From Azospirillum melinis (lineage in GTDB: Bacteria; Pseudomonadota; Alphaproteobacteria; Azospirillales; Azospirillaceae), in contig NZ_WHOS01000003.1 in the NCBI RefSeq assembly GCF_013340935.1, positions 248,001-312,000 on the forward strand: DNA of 64,000 nucleotides, read 5' to 3'. The first letter of the stretch is position 1, and each line of letters begins with the position of its first letter. A program made the position numbers and the translations under genes. This document shows positions 51,815 through 60,346 of this stretch, one piece after another. A model generated the notes under the pieces. It was not told the origin of the DNA and made no database searches. It saw only the letters and a list, made by a program, of their open reading frames with translations.

Positions 51815-52593
51815 ACGAAGGCCTGCCTCAACGTCTGCAACGTCGGCGTATGGGTGAGGTCGAGATAGACGGGTGTCACCGAGATGCCGCCGTTGAAGAC
51901 GACATGGATGTCGGTGTCGTCCGCCACGTCGGCTTCGCCGCGCAGCGTGCCGATCCAGATGTAGGGCTTGCCGCGTGGGTCGACACGCTCGAACAGCTCG
52001 TCGCCGATCTTGCGCTTGCCGTGGCGCACCACCTGGATGCCGGTCACCTCCGCGGCCGGGCGGGCCGGGAAGTTGACGTTCAGCAGCACGTTCTTCGGCC
52101 AGGCCACCGTCACCGCCTTGCGCACCACGTCGGCGCCATGGGCGGCGGCGGCGGACCAGTCGATCGGCTGGCCCGGCTCGTAATGCTGGCTCATGGCGAT
52201 GGCCGGCACGTTCAGCAGGGTCGCCTCCATCGCCGCGGCGATGGTGCCGGAATAGGTCACATCCTCGCCGATGTTGGAGCCCTGGTTGACGCCGGACAGA
52301 ACCAGCGTCGGACGGGCGTCCTTCATCACATGGTTGACCGCCAGCAGCACGCAGTCGGTCGGCGTGCCGTCGACGGTGAAGCGGCGTTCATCCAGCTTGC
52401 GCAGGCGCAGCGGCCGGTTGATGGTCAGCGAATGGCTGGCCGCCGACTGCTCCATCTCCGGCGCCACGACCCAGACGTCGTCGGACAGTTCGCGCGCGAT
52501 GGCTTCCAGGACCTTCAATCCCTGGGCATGGATGCCGTCGTCGTTGGTGACGAGGATCCGGGTCCGGGACAGGTCGAGCGGCAGGTCGAACAT
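51811..52593 (-). CDS. surE: 5'-nucleotidase SurE
   Basis: 260 residues. The metal-binding motif is RILVTNDDGIHAQGL, followed by VVAPEMEQSAASHSLT and LVLSGVNQGSNIGEDVTYSGTIAAA-type SGxNxGxN motif. It dephosphorylates nucleoside monophosphates and short polyphosphates in stationary phase. ATG 52593 overlaps the serS stop by one base (TGATG). Confidence 0.95.
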   Translation of the reverse strand: MFDLPLDLSRTRILVTNDDGIHAQGLKVLEAIARELSDDVWVVAPEMEQSAASHSLTINRPLRLRKLDERRFTVDGTPTDCVLLAVNHVMKDARPTLVLSGVNQGSNIGEDVTYSGTIAAAMEATLLNVPAIAMSQHYEPGQPIDWSAAAAHGADVVRKAVTVAWPKNVLLNVNFPARPAAEVTGIQVVRHGKRKIGDELFERVDPRGKPYIWIGTLRGEADVADDTDIHVVFNGGISVTPVYLDLTHTPTLQTLRQAFV

Positions 52594-53864
52594 CAGATGG
52601 AAATCCTCTCCACTCCGCGCATGTAGGGACGGAGCGCTTCAGGAACCAGGATCGAACCGTCGGGCTGCTGGTAATTCTCCAGAACCGCGATCAGGCAGCG
52701 CCCGACCGCCACACCCGATCCATTGAGGGTGTGCACGAATTGAGTTTGCTTCTCGCCCTTGGCCCGGCAACGGGCTTTCATCCGCCGGGCCTGGAAATCG
52801 CCGCAGTTGGAAATGCTGGAGATCTCGCGGTAGGCGTTCTGGCCCGGAAGCCATACCTCGACGTCATAGGTCTTGCGCGATGAGAAGCCCATGTCGCCGG
52901 TGCACAGCACGATGGTGCGGTAGGGCAGGCCCAGCCGCTCCAGGATCGTCTCGGCGCAGCGGGTCATGCGCTGATGCTCGTCCTCCGACTGTTCCGGCGC
53001 GGTGATGGCGACCATCTCCACCTTCCAGAACTGGTGCTGGCGGATCATGCCGCGGGTGTCGCGCCCGGCCGATCCGGCTTCCGCCCGGAAGCAGGGGGTC
53101 AGTGCGGTGTAGCGCAGCGGCAATTCCTCCGACGCCACGATCTGGTCGTTGACCAGATTGGTCAGCGGCACCTCGCTGGTCGGGATCAGGTAATGATCGG
53201 ACGAGGTGGTCTTGAACAGATCCTCCTCGAATTTCGGCAACTGGCCGGTGCCGAACAGGGCGGTGTCGCGCACCATCAGCGGCGGGGCGATCTCGGTGAA
53301 GCCGTGCTCCGACGTGTGGATGTCCAGCATGAAGTCGGCGAGCGCGCGTTCAAGACGGGCCAGCCCGCCCTTCAGCACGGTGAAGCGGGCGCCGGACATG
53401 CGGGCCGCCGCCTCGAAGTCCATCAGGCCCAGCGCCTCGCCCAGCTCGTAATGCTGTTTGGGGTTGGCGATGTCGGCCGGCGTGCCCCAGCGGCGGACCT
53501 CGACGTTGGCGGTCTCGTCCGGGCCGTCCGGCACGTCGTCGGCCGGGATGTTGGGGATCCCCGCCAGGATGGCGTCGAGTTCGGCGCCGAGCGCGCGTTC
53601 CTCCTCCTCCACCTGGGGCAGGCGGTCCTTCAGGATCGCCATCTCGTCCAGAATCGGCTGGGCATCGCGCCCCTCGCGCTTGGCGAGGCCGATTTCCTTT
53701 GCCGCCTCGTTCCGGCGGGCCTGCATCTCCTGCATCTGGGTCTGCGCGGCGCGGCGGCGGCTGTCGAGGTCGAGCACGGAGGACGACATCGGCGCCAGTC
53801 CCCGGCGGCCAAGGCCGTGGTCGAAGGCTTCGGGATTCTCACGGATGGCGCGAAGGTCGTGCAT
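52593..53864 (-). CDS. serS: Seryl-tRNA synthetase
   Basis: 423 residues. The N-terminal coiled-coil arm covers about 30-105 ([39 protein letters not shown]). Class II motifs 2 and 3 are [22 protein letters not shown] and [19 protein letters not shown]. It begins [18 protein letters not shown], the usual SerRS start, at ATG 53864. First gene of the tightly overlapping serS-surE-pcm-nlpD operon. Confidence 0.97.
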   Translation of the reverse strand: MHDLRAIRENPEAFDHGLGRRGLAPMSSSVLDLDSRRRAAQTQMQEMQARRNEAAKEIGLAKREGRDAQPILDEMAILKDRLPQVEEEERALGAELDAILAGIPNIPADDVPDGPDETANVEVRRWGTPADIANPKQHYELGEALGLMDFEAAARMSGARFTVLKGGLARLERALADFMLDIHTSEHGFTEIAPPLMVRDTALFGTGQLPKFEEDLFKTTSSDHYLIPTSEVPLTNLVNDQIVASEELPLRYTALTPCFRAEAGSAGRDTRGMIRQHQFWKVEMVAITAPEQSEDEHQRMTRCAETILERLGLPYRTIVLCTGDMGFSSRKTYDVEVWLPGQNAYREISSISNCGDFQARRMKARCRAKGEKQTQFVHTLNGSGVAVGRCLIAVLENYQQPDGSILVPEALRPYMRGVERISI

Positions 53865-54010
53865 GGCTCGAACAATCAACGAATTGTGTGGGGCACTGGT
53901 TATACGGCGCGACCCCGCCAAGGTCCAGTGCAAGGCCGTAGCGCCGGTCGGTACGGATGGAGTCGGCCATCGTCGGTGCCCCCGATGATGCCGTGCATCG
54001 GGTGCTCTGC

Positions 54011-54703
54011 TCAGGCAGCCGGCTTGGTCAGCACGGCGACGGACTGTCCCAGGGCATGGCCGCCCCAGCGCGGGTCATGGGAATCGACGAAGGCGACCTG
54101 CGGACACCCCAGATGTGCAGCCCAGCGTGAGATCGCATTGCGCTCGATGAAAACATTCAGGTGCGGCAGAACCGACTGCCGACGGGCCGCGACCGTGTCG
54201 GTAAAGATCGTCCAGTGGTTCGGATCGGCGAATTCCAGAAACGAGAAGATGATGCGACCGCCCGGCTTTGCGGCACGCACCAGATCCGTCAGGTAAAGGT
54301 AGGAATCCTCGTGCCTGAGATGGGTGAAGACGCTGAAGGCGCAACAGATGTCGGCAAAAGCGTCGGGCACAGGGATTGACAGCCCATGATTCAGAAGGAA
54401 GCGGTAGTGTGGCGGAGCCTTCGAGGCGGCAAAACGAAGGAGGTCGTCAACAACGTCCACCCCAAGATATTCGATTTCCCACTTCTGCGAAAGCGCCGTG
54501 GACAGTCGACCGCTGCCGCATCCAAAATCGAAAACGGACATACCGTTCGCCAGACCATGCTGCTCCAGTACCAGACATTCGATATGACCGAAAATCTCGT
54601 AAGCGCCACCGACCGCCTTGCTCATCGCTACGTCGATGGGCTCAACGCTCTTCAAGGCCGCAACCAGCTTCTCGTAATCATCGACGAAATATTCTTTTTT
54701 CAT
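54011..54703 (-). CDS. SAM-dependent methyltransferase, lower-GC accessory gene
   Basis: 230 residues. Motif I is [17 protein letters not shown], followed by [11 protein letters not shown]; a conserved [22 protein letters not shown] segment matches methyltransferases often found in glycan or surface-modification clusters. The substrate is unknown. ATG 54703 has only a weak GAG upstream. The gene and its upstream region are clearly less GC-rich than the rest, suggesting later acquisition. It stands alone with no glycosyltransferase beside it. Confidence 0.8.
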   Translation of the reverse strand: MKKEYFVDDYEKLVAALKSVEPIDVAMSKAVGGAYEIFGHIECLVLEQHGLANGMSVFDFGCGSGRLSTALSQKWEIEYLGVDVVDDLLRFAASKAPPHYRFLLNHGLSIPVPDAFADICCAFSVFTHLRHEDSYLYLTDLVRAAKPGGRIIFSFLEFADPNHWTIFTDTVAARRQSVLPHLNVFIERNAISRWAAHLGCPQVAFVDSHDPRWGGHALGQSVAVLTKPAA

Positions 54704-55020
54704 TACCGGTCTCGACAAAAGGAGAGAAATCGATCGGACTACGACTACCGCAGCCACGAGGTCAGAACCGTTTCCGACGGACCATAGAACGGAAATCAAA
54801 TCTTGAGAAGTCGCGAAACAGCCAAGTATCGGCTGGCCCCGATTCCGCCCGGGCAATCCGGATCTGGGACCGGATGTCGTCGGATTGCGTCCAGAGCATG
54901 ACGGGCAAGACTTTGGGGGCTTGGACAATTTTTCCCTCGGCGCACACTGTCCGCCGGCCGTTCGCATGGGAGCGTGGCGAATCTTCTAAAGCGCAGCAGA
55001 TTTTTTGGCAGTGAGGGATT
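54704..55020. other. 317-base gap between methyltransferase and MFS genes
   Basis: No supported gene. Short inverted repeats are present: CAGCC/GGCTG at 54819-54835 and CAATCCG/CGGATTG around 54854-54887. TTTTTT at 55000-55005 and TTGGACAATTTTT are AT-rich patches likely to contain the MFS promoter. The region is lower in GC close to the methyltransferase end. Confidence 0.4.
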
Positions 55021-56223
55021 GTGGCAGTGCAGGATAATGAATCGCCCGCTTACCTGGTGTCGGGCACGCCGGCCTACCGGCGCGCCAGCCGCATCCTGTT
55101 CGTCGCCGGCTTCTCCACCTTCGCCACGCTCTACTGCGTCCAGCCGCTGCTGCCCGACTTCGTACGCGAGTTCGGGGTGACGCCGGCGGAATCGAGCCTG
55201 TCGCTCTCCCTGACCACCGGCATCCTGGCTGTGGCGCTGCTGGTGGCCGGTGCCATTTCCGACGGCATCGGCCGCAAGCCGGTGATGGTCGCGGCATTGC
55301 TCGGCGCCGGCATCCTCGGGATCGTCGGCGCGCTGATGCCGGGCTGGCATGGCTTCCTGGCGGTGCGGGCGCTGGAGGGTCTGGCGCTGAGCGGCCTGCC
55401 CGCCGTGGCGATGGCATACGTCTCCGAAGAGGTCGATCCGAAATCGGCCGGCGTCGCCATGGGACTCTATATTGGCGGTACGGCCATTGGTGGCATGTCG
55501 GGCCGGGTTCTGACCGCCGTCCTCACCGATCTCGGCAGCTGGCGGCTGGCGGTCGGGGTGGTCGGTGCGCTGGCTGTTGCAGCCGCTGTCACGGTCTGGT
55601 TCGCCCTGCCCCCGTCGCGGCACTTCGTCCGCCGCGCCGCCGGGCTGGCGGCCCTGGTGCGGGCTTGGCGCGGACTGCTGACCGATCCGTCTCTGCTCGG
55701 GCTCTTCTCGCTCGGCTTCCTGCTGATGGGCGGCTTCGTCACCGTCTTCAACTATATCGGTTTCCGGCTGAGCGAGCCGCCGTTCGAACTGCGCCCGGCC
55801 GTCGTCGGCGCGGTGTTCCTGGTCTATAGCTTCGGCGTCGTCAGCTCTCCGCTGTTCGGAGGCTGGTCGGGCCGATTTGGGTCGAACCGCACGCTGGCGG
55901 CGGCGGTGGCCCTGATGGTGGCCGGGCTGGCGCTGATGGAGATCGACGGTCTGTTCGCCATCGCCTTCGGCATCGCCCTGTTCACCTTCGCCTTCTTCGG
56001 CGCCCACTCCATCGTTTCGGCCTGGATCGGTCGCCGCGCCGCGGTGGCGCGCGGCCAAGCCTCCTCCATCTATCTGTTCTGCTATTACCTGGGCTCGACG
56101 CTCGCCGGGACGCTCGGCGGGCTGTTCTGGCATGGCTATGGCTGGACCGGGGTGGCCGCCTTCGTCGGTCTTCTGCTGGCGGTCGCGGTGGGGGTGACGG
56201 TCGGCCTGCAACGCAGCCGCTGA
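55021..56223 (+). CDS. MFS transporter (YnfM-like)
   Basis: 400 residues, about 12 membrane segments. The opening TPAYRRASRILFVAGFSTFATLYCVQPLLPDF and the DGIGRKPVM loop after TM2 are typical of the YnfM subgroup of DHA exporters. Inner membrane, substrate unknown. The start codon is GTG at 55021 with GTGAGGGATT upstream. No regulator is adjacent. The end is 120 bases before the acireductone dioxygenase gene. Confidence 0.87.
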   Translation: MAVQDNESPAYLVSGTPAYRRASRILFVAGFSTFATLYCVQPLLPDFVREFGVTPAESSLSLSLTTGILAVALLVAGAISDGIGRKPVMVAALLGAGILGIVGALMPGWHGFLAVRALEGLALSGLPAVAMAYVSEEVDPKSAGVAMGLYIGGTAIGGMSGRVLTAVLTDLGSWRLAVGVVGALAVAAAVTVWFALPPSRHFVRRAAGLAALVRAWRGLLTDPSLLGLFSLGFLLMGGFVTVFNYIGFRLSEPPFELRPAVVGAVFLVYSFGVVSSPLFGGWSGRFGSNRTLAAAVALMVAGLALMEIDGLFAIAFGIALFTFAFFGAHSIVSAWIGRRAAVARGQASSIYLFCYYLGSTLAGTLGGLFWHGYGWTGVAAFVGLLLAVAVGVTVGLQRSR

Positions 56224-56343
56224 CTGTCGAGCTGCGGTACAGCCGCCAATGCGCGGCGAACAGTCGCGGCTGCGATTCGGCGTATTGCGCTGCGCCTGTC
56301 GGCACTTCACGTTGTGCCTGTCCATTCGGCAGGAGTGCGCGCG

Positions 56344-56907
56344 GTGAGCGATCTGACCGTATATCTGGAGAGCGATGCCCGCCGGCCGGAACTCCGAACG
56401 TCCGATGCGGCCCTGATCACGGCTCACCTCGCCCATGCAGGCATTCTCTACGAACGCTGGAGCGCCGATACCCTCCTTCCCGCCGATAGCGATGCGGATG
56501 CCGTGCTGCACGCCTATGCCGTCCCCATCGAGCGGCTGAAGCGGGCGCGCCGTTTCCTCACGGCGGATGTCGTCCGCGTCACCCCACAGACGGACGGCAT
56601 CGCCGCCCTGCGTGCCAAGTTCCTGGACGAACACACCCATGACGAGGACGAGGCGCGCTTCTTCGTCGAGGGTACCGGTGCCTTCTATATCCACCTGAAG
56701 GCTCGCGTCTTCCGTGTGGTGTGCGAAGCCGGCGACCTGCTGAGCATTCCCGCCGGCACGCCGCACTGGTTCGACATGGGGCCGAAGCCGTGCTTCACCA
56801 CGATCCGTTTCTTCGGCCGCCCCGACGGTTGGGTAGCCACCCTGACCGGCGACGCCATCGCCGCGCGCTTCCCGCCATTCGAGCCGGAAGCTGCGCAGGC
56901 AGCCTGA
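56344..56907 (+). CDS. mtnD: Acireductone dioxygenase
   Basis: 187 residues of the cupin acireductone dioxygenase family. Metal ligands are the two His and the Glu in EHTHDEDEARFFVEG and the His in PAGTPHWFDMG. It cleaves acireductone in methionine salvage; the bound metal (Fe or Ni) decides the product and cannot be read from sequence. I chose GTG 56344, with AGGAG eight bases upstream, over GTG 56314. No other mtn genes lie nearby, so it is an orphan here. Confidence 0.92.
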   Translation: MSDLTVYLESDARRPELRTSDAALITAHLAHAGILYERWSADTLLPADSDADAVLHAYAVPIERLKRARRFLTADVVRVTPQTDGIAALRAKFLDEHTHDEDEARFFVEGTGAFYIHLKARVFRVVCEAGDLLSIPAGTPHWFDMGPKPCFTTIRFFGRPDGWVATLTGDAIAARFPPFEPEAAQAA

Positions 56908-57083
56908 ATCCGCCCTATTCCCGCCTCAAAAAATTCACTTGAATCACGGGCGGAAAAGCGTAAATCAATCGGCACGACGCACCCGCACGTGCCTATGGCC
57001 CTCTGTGGTTATGCTACGACGTACCGCGTCCTTTTTGGCAGAACCGACCATTCCAGTGGGTCGGTCCCGAGAGGGAGGTCAGT

Positions 57084-57119
57084 ATGTACGCTGCCCACGG
57101 TGGGGCTGTGAGACGGTAG
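57084..57119 (+). CDS. Candidate 11-residue leader peptide
   Basis: ATG at 57084 to TAG at 57117-57119 encodes MYAAHGGAVRR. It is preceded by GGGAGG at 57073-57078, five bases before the ATG, one of the best ribosome-binding sites in the window. The last two sense codons are Arg (AGA then CGG), with AGA being rare in this GC-rich DNA. Codons 7-10 form the 5' arm of the 9-pair stem downstream, so ribosome position would control folding. Too short for gene finders. Confidence 0.55.
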   Translation: MYAAHGGAVRR

Positions 57120-57169
57120 CCCTTTAGCCGGTAAACGACGCGCTGTTGCCTGGAGCTTCACAGCCCGGG

Positions 57170-57192
57170 GCCGCTGCTCGCACCGGCTTTTT
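57170..57192 (+). terminator. Candidate attenuator hairpin in the decarboxylase leader
   Basis: GCCG (57170-57173) pairs with CGGC (57184-57187), with TG/CA pairs inside a C-C mismatch, and is followed by TTTTT at 57188-57192. It lies 151 bases before the decarboxylase start. Its 3' arm is also complementary to 57126-57132, which would block it. Confidence 0.5.
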
Positions 57193-57342
57193 CCGTCTCC
57201 CCCTTCCCAAATCCGATCAATCGCCGATTCCGCTGCGCCACCTGCGCCCGCTCCTGTGCTGGCCGGTTCGTGACGCGGTTGGGGATTGCCGTCTGCTCAC
57301 CGGACCGGCCTGCACGCCGCCGTCCGGGGATAGGAGTGCGCC

Positions 57343-58626
57343 ATGGGTTTCCTGCGTTCCCGTTCCGCCGTCACCCCGCTCCGCCGCGTCGGCCTGAACG
57401 ACAGCAGCGCCGTTTCCCTGTCCACCGGCCGCCGCTCGACCGTGGCGCAGGCCGTTGCCCTGCACCGCCCGGAAGAGCCGATGCACTGCATCCGTCCCGG
57501 CGTTCTGGCCGACACCGCCGACAGCTTCCTGAGAGCATTCGCCGGTGCGACCGATGCGGTCGCCCGTGGCGGCGACGTGCTCTATGCCGTGAAGTGCAAC
57601 CCCGAGCCGGCGGTGCTGCGCGCCCTGTGGGCCGGCGGCGTGCGCCATTTCGACGTCGCCTCCCCCGGTGAGATCCGCCTGATCCGTCAGATGTTCCCGG
57701 ACGCCGTCCTGCATTACATGCACCCGGTCAAGGGCCGTCAGGCGATCCGCAACGCCTATCACCAGTATGGCGTCCGCGACTTCGTCCTCGACAGCCGGGA
57801 AGAGCTGGACAAAATCATGGAGGAGACGGACGGCGCCGCCGACCTCGGCCTCGTCGTTCGGCTGTCGCTGCCGAAGGGCAACGCCGTCTACGACCTGTCC
57901 GGCAAGTTCGGCGCCGCCATCACCGATGCGGTGGAGCTGCTCCGCGCCGCCCGCGCTGCGGCGGCGAAGGTCGGGCTGTCCTTCCATGTCGGCTCGCAGA
58001 TGCTCGACCCGTCGGCCTATGAGCGCGCCATCGCGCTGGCCGGCTATGTCATCGCCGAGAGCGGCGTCGACCTCGACGTCCTGGATGTCGGCGGCGGCTT
58101 CCCGGTGTCCTATCCGGGCGTCACCCCGCCGCCGCTCGGCGACTTCATGGCCGCCATCGCCCGCGGCGTCGCCGCCATCGACCTGCCGGCGCATTGCCGC
58201 CTGTGGTGCGAGCCCGGCCGCGCGCTGGTCGCCCCCGGCGTCTCGCTGGTCGTTCAGGTGGTGAAGCGGCGCGGCGGCGAGCTGTTCATCAATGACGGCG
58301 TCTATGGCGCTCTGTCGGACGCCGGCGTGCCCGGCTTCCGCTTCCCGGCGCGGCTGATCCGTCCGTTCGAGGCGATGACCGATGCAGAGGATGAGGCCTT
58401 CAGCTTCTACGGCCCGACCTGCGACAGCGCCGACAAGATGGCCGGCCCCTTCCACCTGCCGGCCGACGTGAAGGCCGGCGACTGGATCGAGTTGGGGCAG
58501 CTCGGCGCCTATGGCTCCTGCCTGCGCACGGCCTTCAACGGTTTCGACCAGGCGCGCGTCGTCGAGGTGTCGGACGCCCCCCTGCTCGCCACTCCCGGTT
58601 ACGAGCTTCGCTCCTGCGCGGCCTGA
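57343..58626 (+). CDS. Ornithine decarboxylase-like, alanine racemase-fold (type III PLP)
   Basis: 427 residues. The PLP lysine is in VLYAVKCNPEPAVL (Lys84). The phosphate-binding glycines are in LDVGGGFP, the EPGRAL segment is present, and the substrate-site Cys-Asp is in YGPTCDSAD (Cys360). This is the eukaryotic-type ornithine/lysine decarboxylase group; ornithine is the likelier substrate since homospermidine synthase follows. Product putrescine. ATG 57343 follows TAGGAG at six bases. Some relatives also accept lysine or arginine. Confidence 0.9.
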   Translation: MGFLRSRSAVTPLRRVGLNDSSAVSLSTGRRSTVAQAVALHRPEEPMHCIRPGVLADTADSFLRAFAGATDAVARGGDVLYAVKCNPEPAVLRALWAGGVRHFDVASPGEIRLIRQMFPDAVLHYMHPVKGRQAIRNAYHQYGVRDFVLDSREELDKIMEETDGAADLGLVVRLSLPKGNAVYDLSGKFGAAITDAVELLRAARAAAAKVGLSFHVGSQMLDPSAYERAIALAGYVIAESGVDLDVLDVGGGFPVSYPGVTPPPLGDFMAAIARGVAAIDLPAHCRLWCEPGRALVAPGVSLVVQVVKRRGGELFINDGVYGALSDAGVPGFRFPARLIRPFEAMTDAEDEAFSFYGPTCDSADKMAGPFHLPADVKAGDWIELGQLGAYGSCLRTAFNGFDQARVVEVSDAPLLATPGYELRSCAA

Positions 58627-58681
58627 ACGCAAAGCCGGTTTCTGTGGATAAAGCGTAAAGACATCCGTAACATTCAGTCGC

Positions 58682-58727
58682 CCGGCGCGTCCCGTTTCCG
58701 CTTCTCAGAAGTGGGCGGGAGCGCCGG
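58682..58727 (+). promoter_or_regulatory. Rod-like RNA hairpin upstream of homospermidine synthase
   Basis: CCGGCGC-g-TCCCG pairs with CGGGA-GCGCCGG (12 pairs, one bulge), capped by an inner CTTC/GAAG stem. It lies about 40 bases before the hss start, between the decarboxylase stop and hss. No T tract follows; it may stabilise or tune the hss message, or act as a weak terminator. Confidence 0.5.
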
Positions 58728-58769
58728 CTTATGTCGTCGGCCTAAACTACCTCGGGGAGACAAAAAATC

Positions 58770-60191
58770 ATGGCCCTGGACACGAAGCTCTGCACGTTCA
58801 CAGGCCGCATGGTCATCGTTGGATTCGGTTCGATTGGCCAGGGTGTCTTGCCGCTGCTTCTCCGTCACATCGACGGACTTACGGCCGACCGAATCACCAT
58901 CGTCACCGCCGAGGAGCGCGGGCGCGAGGAAGCGGAGCTTTACGGCGTCGCCTTCCACAACAACCCGCTCGACAACGACAATTTCTTCCAGATTCTGAAG
59001 CCGCTGATCGACAAGGGCGATTTCCTGGTCAACCTGTCGGTCGACGTCTCGTCGCTTGCGTTGATCGAGTTCTGCCAGCGGGTCGGCGCCTTCTACACCG
59101 ACACCTGCACCGAACCGTGGGCGGGCGGCTACACCGATTCCAGCCTGTCGCCGTCGCTGCGCTCCAACTATGCGCTGCGCGAATCGGCGCTGGCGCTGCG
59201 CGGCCGTTACGAGGGCGGCCCGACCGCGTTGATCACCCATGGGGCGAATCCGGGTCTGGTGTCGCATTTCGTCAAGCAGGCGCTGCTGAACATCGCCGCC
59301 GACACCGGCGTGGAAACCGATGTCCCGACCGACCGCGACGGCTGGGGCCGGCTGGCGCAGAGGCTTGGCATCAAAACCATCCATGTGGCCGAGCGCGACA
59401 CCCAGGTGTCGAACCAGCCCAAGCAGATCGGCGAGTTCGTCAACACCTGGTCGATCGACGGCTTCGTCAGCGAAGGCTGCCAGCCGGCCGAGCTGGGCTG
59501 GGGCACGCACGAGAAGGACTTGCCGCCCGACGGCCGCCGGCACGAATTCGGCTGCGACGCCGCCATCTACCTGATGCGCCCCGGCGCGGCGACGCGCGTG
59601 CGCACCTGGACCCCGCTGGAGGGGCCGTTCCACGGCTTCCTCATCACCCACAGCGAGGCGATCTCGATCTCCGACTATTTCACGGTGCGCGACGGCGACC
59701 GCGTCGTCTACCGGCCGACCTGCCACTATGCCTATCACCCCTGCGACGATGGGGTGATGTCGCTGCACGAGCTGGCCGGCAAGAATTATAACATGCAAGC
59801 CGAGCAGCGGCTGATGATGCATGAGATCACCGGTGGCATGGACGAGTTGGGAGTCCTGCTGATGGGTCATCCCAAGGGCGCCTACTGGTACGGCTCGCGG
59901 CTGGACATCGACACGGCGCGCTCGCTCGCGCCCTACAACAACGCCACCTCGATGCAGGTGACCTCCACCGTTCTCGGCGGCATCGTCTGGACGCTGGAGA
60001 ACCCGAATCGGGGGTTGGTGGAACCGGACGAGGTCGACTTCCGCCGGGTGCTGGACATCGCCACCCCCTATCTCGGCGAGGTTGTCGGCGCCTATGGCGA
60101 CTGGACTCCTCTGCAGGACCGCAATGTCTTGTTCCCGGAAGACATCGACGAAGACGATCCCTGGCAGTTCAAGAACTTCCGGGTGAATTGA
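58770..60191 (+). CDS. hss: Homospermidine synthase
   Basis: 473 residues, the bacterial saccharopine-dehydrogenase-like type. The NAD-binding motif is RMVIVGFGSIGQGVLPLLLRH; conserved stretches include DTCTEPWAGGYTD and ALITHGANPGLVSHFVKQAL. It makes sym-homospermidine from two putrescine molecules (NAD-dependent). ATG 58770 has CGGGGAGA eight bases upstream. It follows the decarboxylase by 143 bases, forming a two-step ornithine-to-homospermidine route. Homospermidine is a hallmark polyamine of alphaproteobacteria. Confidence 0.95.
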   Translation: MALDTKLCTFTGRMVIVGFGSIGQGVLPLLLRHIDGLTADRITIVTAEERGREEAELYGVAFHNNPLDNDNFFQILKPLIDKGDFLVNLSVDVSSLALIEFCQRVGAFYTDTCTEPWAGGYTDSSLSPSLRSNYALRESALALRGRYEGGPTALITHGANPGLVSHFVKQALLNIAADTGVETDVPTDRDGWGRLAQRLGIKTIHVAERDTQVSNQPKQIGEFVNTWSIDGFVSEGCQPAELGWGTHEKDLPPDGRRHEFGCDAAIYLMRPGAATRVRTWTPLEGPFHGFLITHSEAISISDYFTVRDGDRVVYRPTCHYAYHPCDDGVMSLHELAGKNYNMQAEQRLMMHEITGGMDELGVLLMGHPKGAYWYGSRLDIDTARSLAPYNNATSMQVTSTVLGGIVWTLENPNRGLVEPDEVDFRRVLDIATPYLGEVVGAYGDWTPLQDRNVLFPEDIDEDDPWQFKNFRVN

Positions 60192-60346
60192 GAGACGCTG
60201 GATGAAGCACCGCAGCCCCCGAAGCCGGTTCCGGCGCGGCGGCTGCGGCAGCGCTGCCACAGGGGGCACGGCGACACGGTGACATTGCCCGCGGAAGGGT
60301 CTTGAAACCGTTGACTTGGGCTTTCGCTTCCCCCAATCGTTCCGAC

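Larger units (their letters stand above)
56971..57192 (+). promoter_or_regulatory. Structured mRNA leader of the ornithine decarboxylase gene (possible speF-type motif)
   Basis: A 435-base gap precedes the decarboxylase. Ordered elements: GGCACG/CGTGCC stem (56971-56993); ACCGACC/GGTCGGT stem (57043-57065); a short reading frame (57084-57119); a 9-pair stem GGGCTGTGA (57103-57111) with TCACAGCCC (57158-57166); a hairpin plus five U (57170-57192). AGCCGGT (57126-57132) can instead pair with ACCGGCT (57182-57188). A conserved speF leader motif is known upstream of alphaproteobacterial ornithine decarboxylases; I cannot confirm a match without a covariance search. Confidence 0.65.

Noticed and set aside
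56939-57127. 62-codon plus-strand frame across the decarboxylase leader
   Set aside because: It begins at an ATG without a ribosome-binding site, crosses two structured RNA stems and has no coding character; the short frame at 57084 in another register is better supported.
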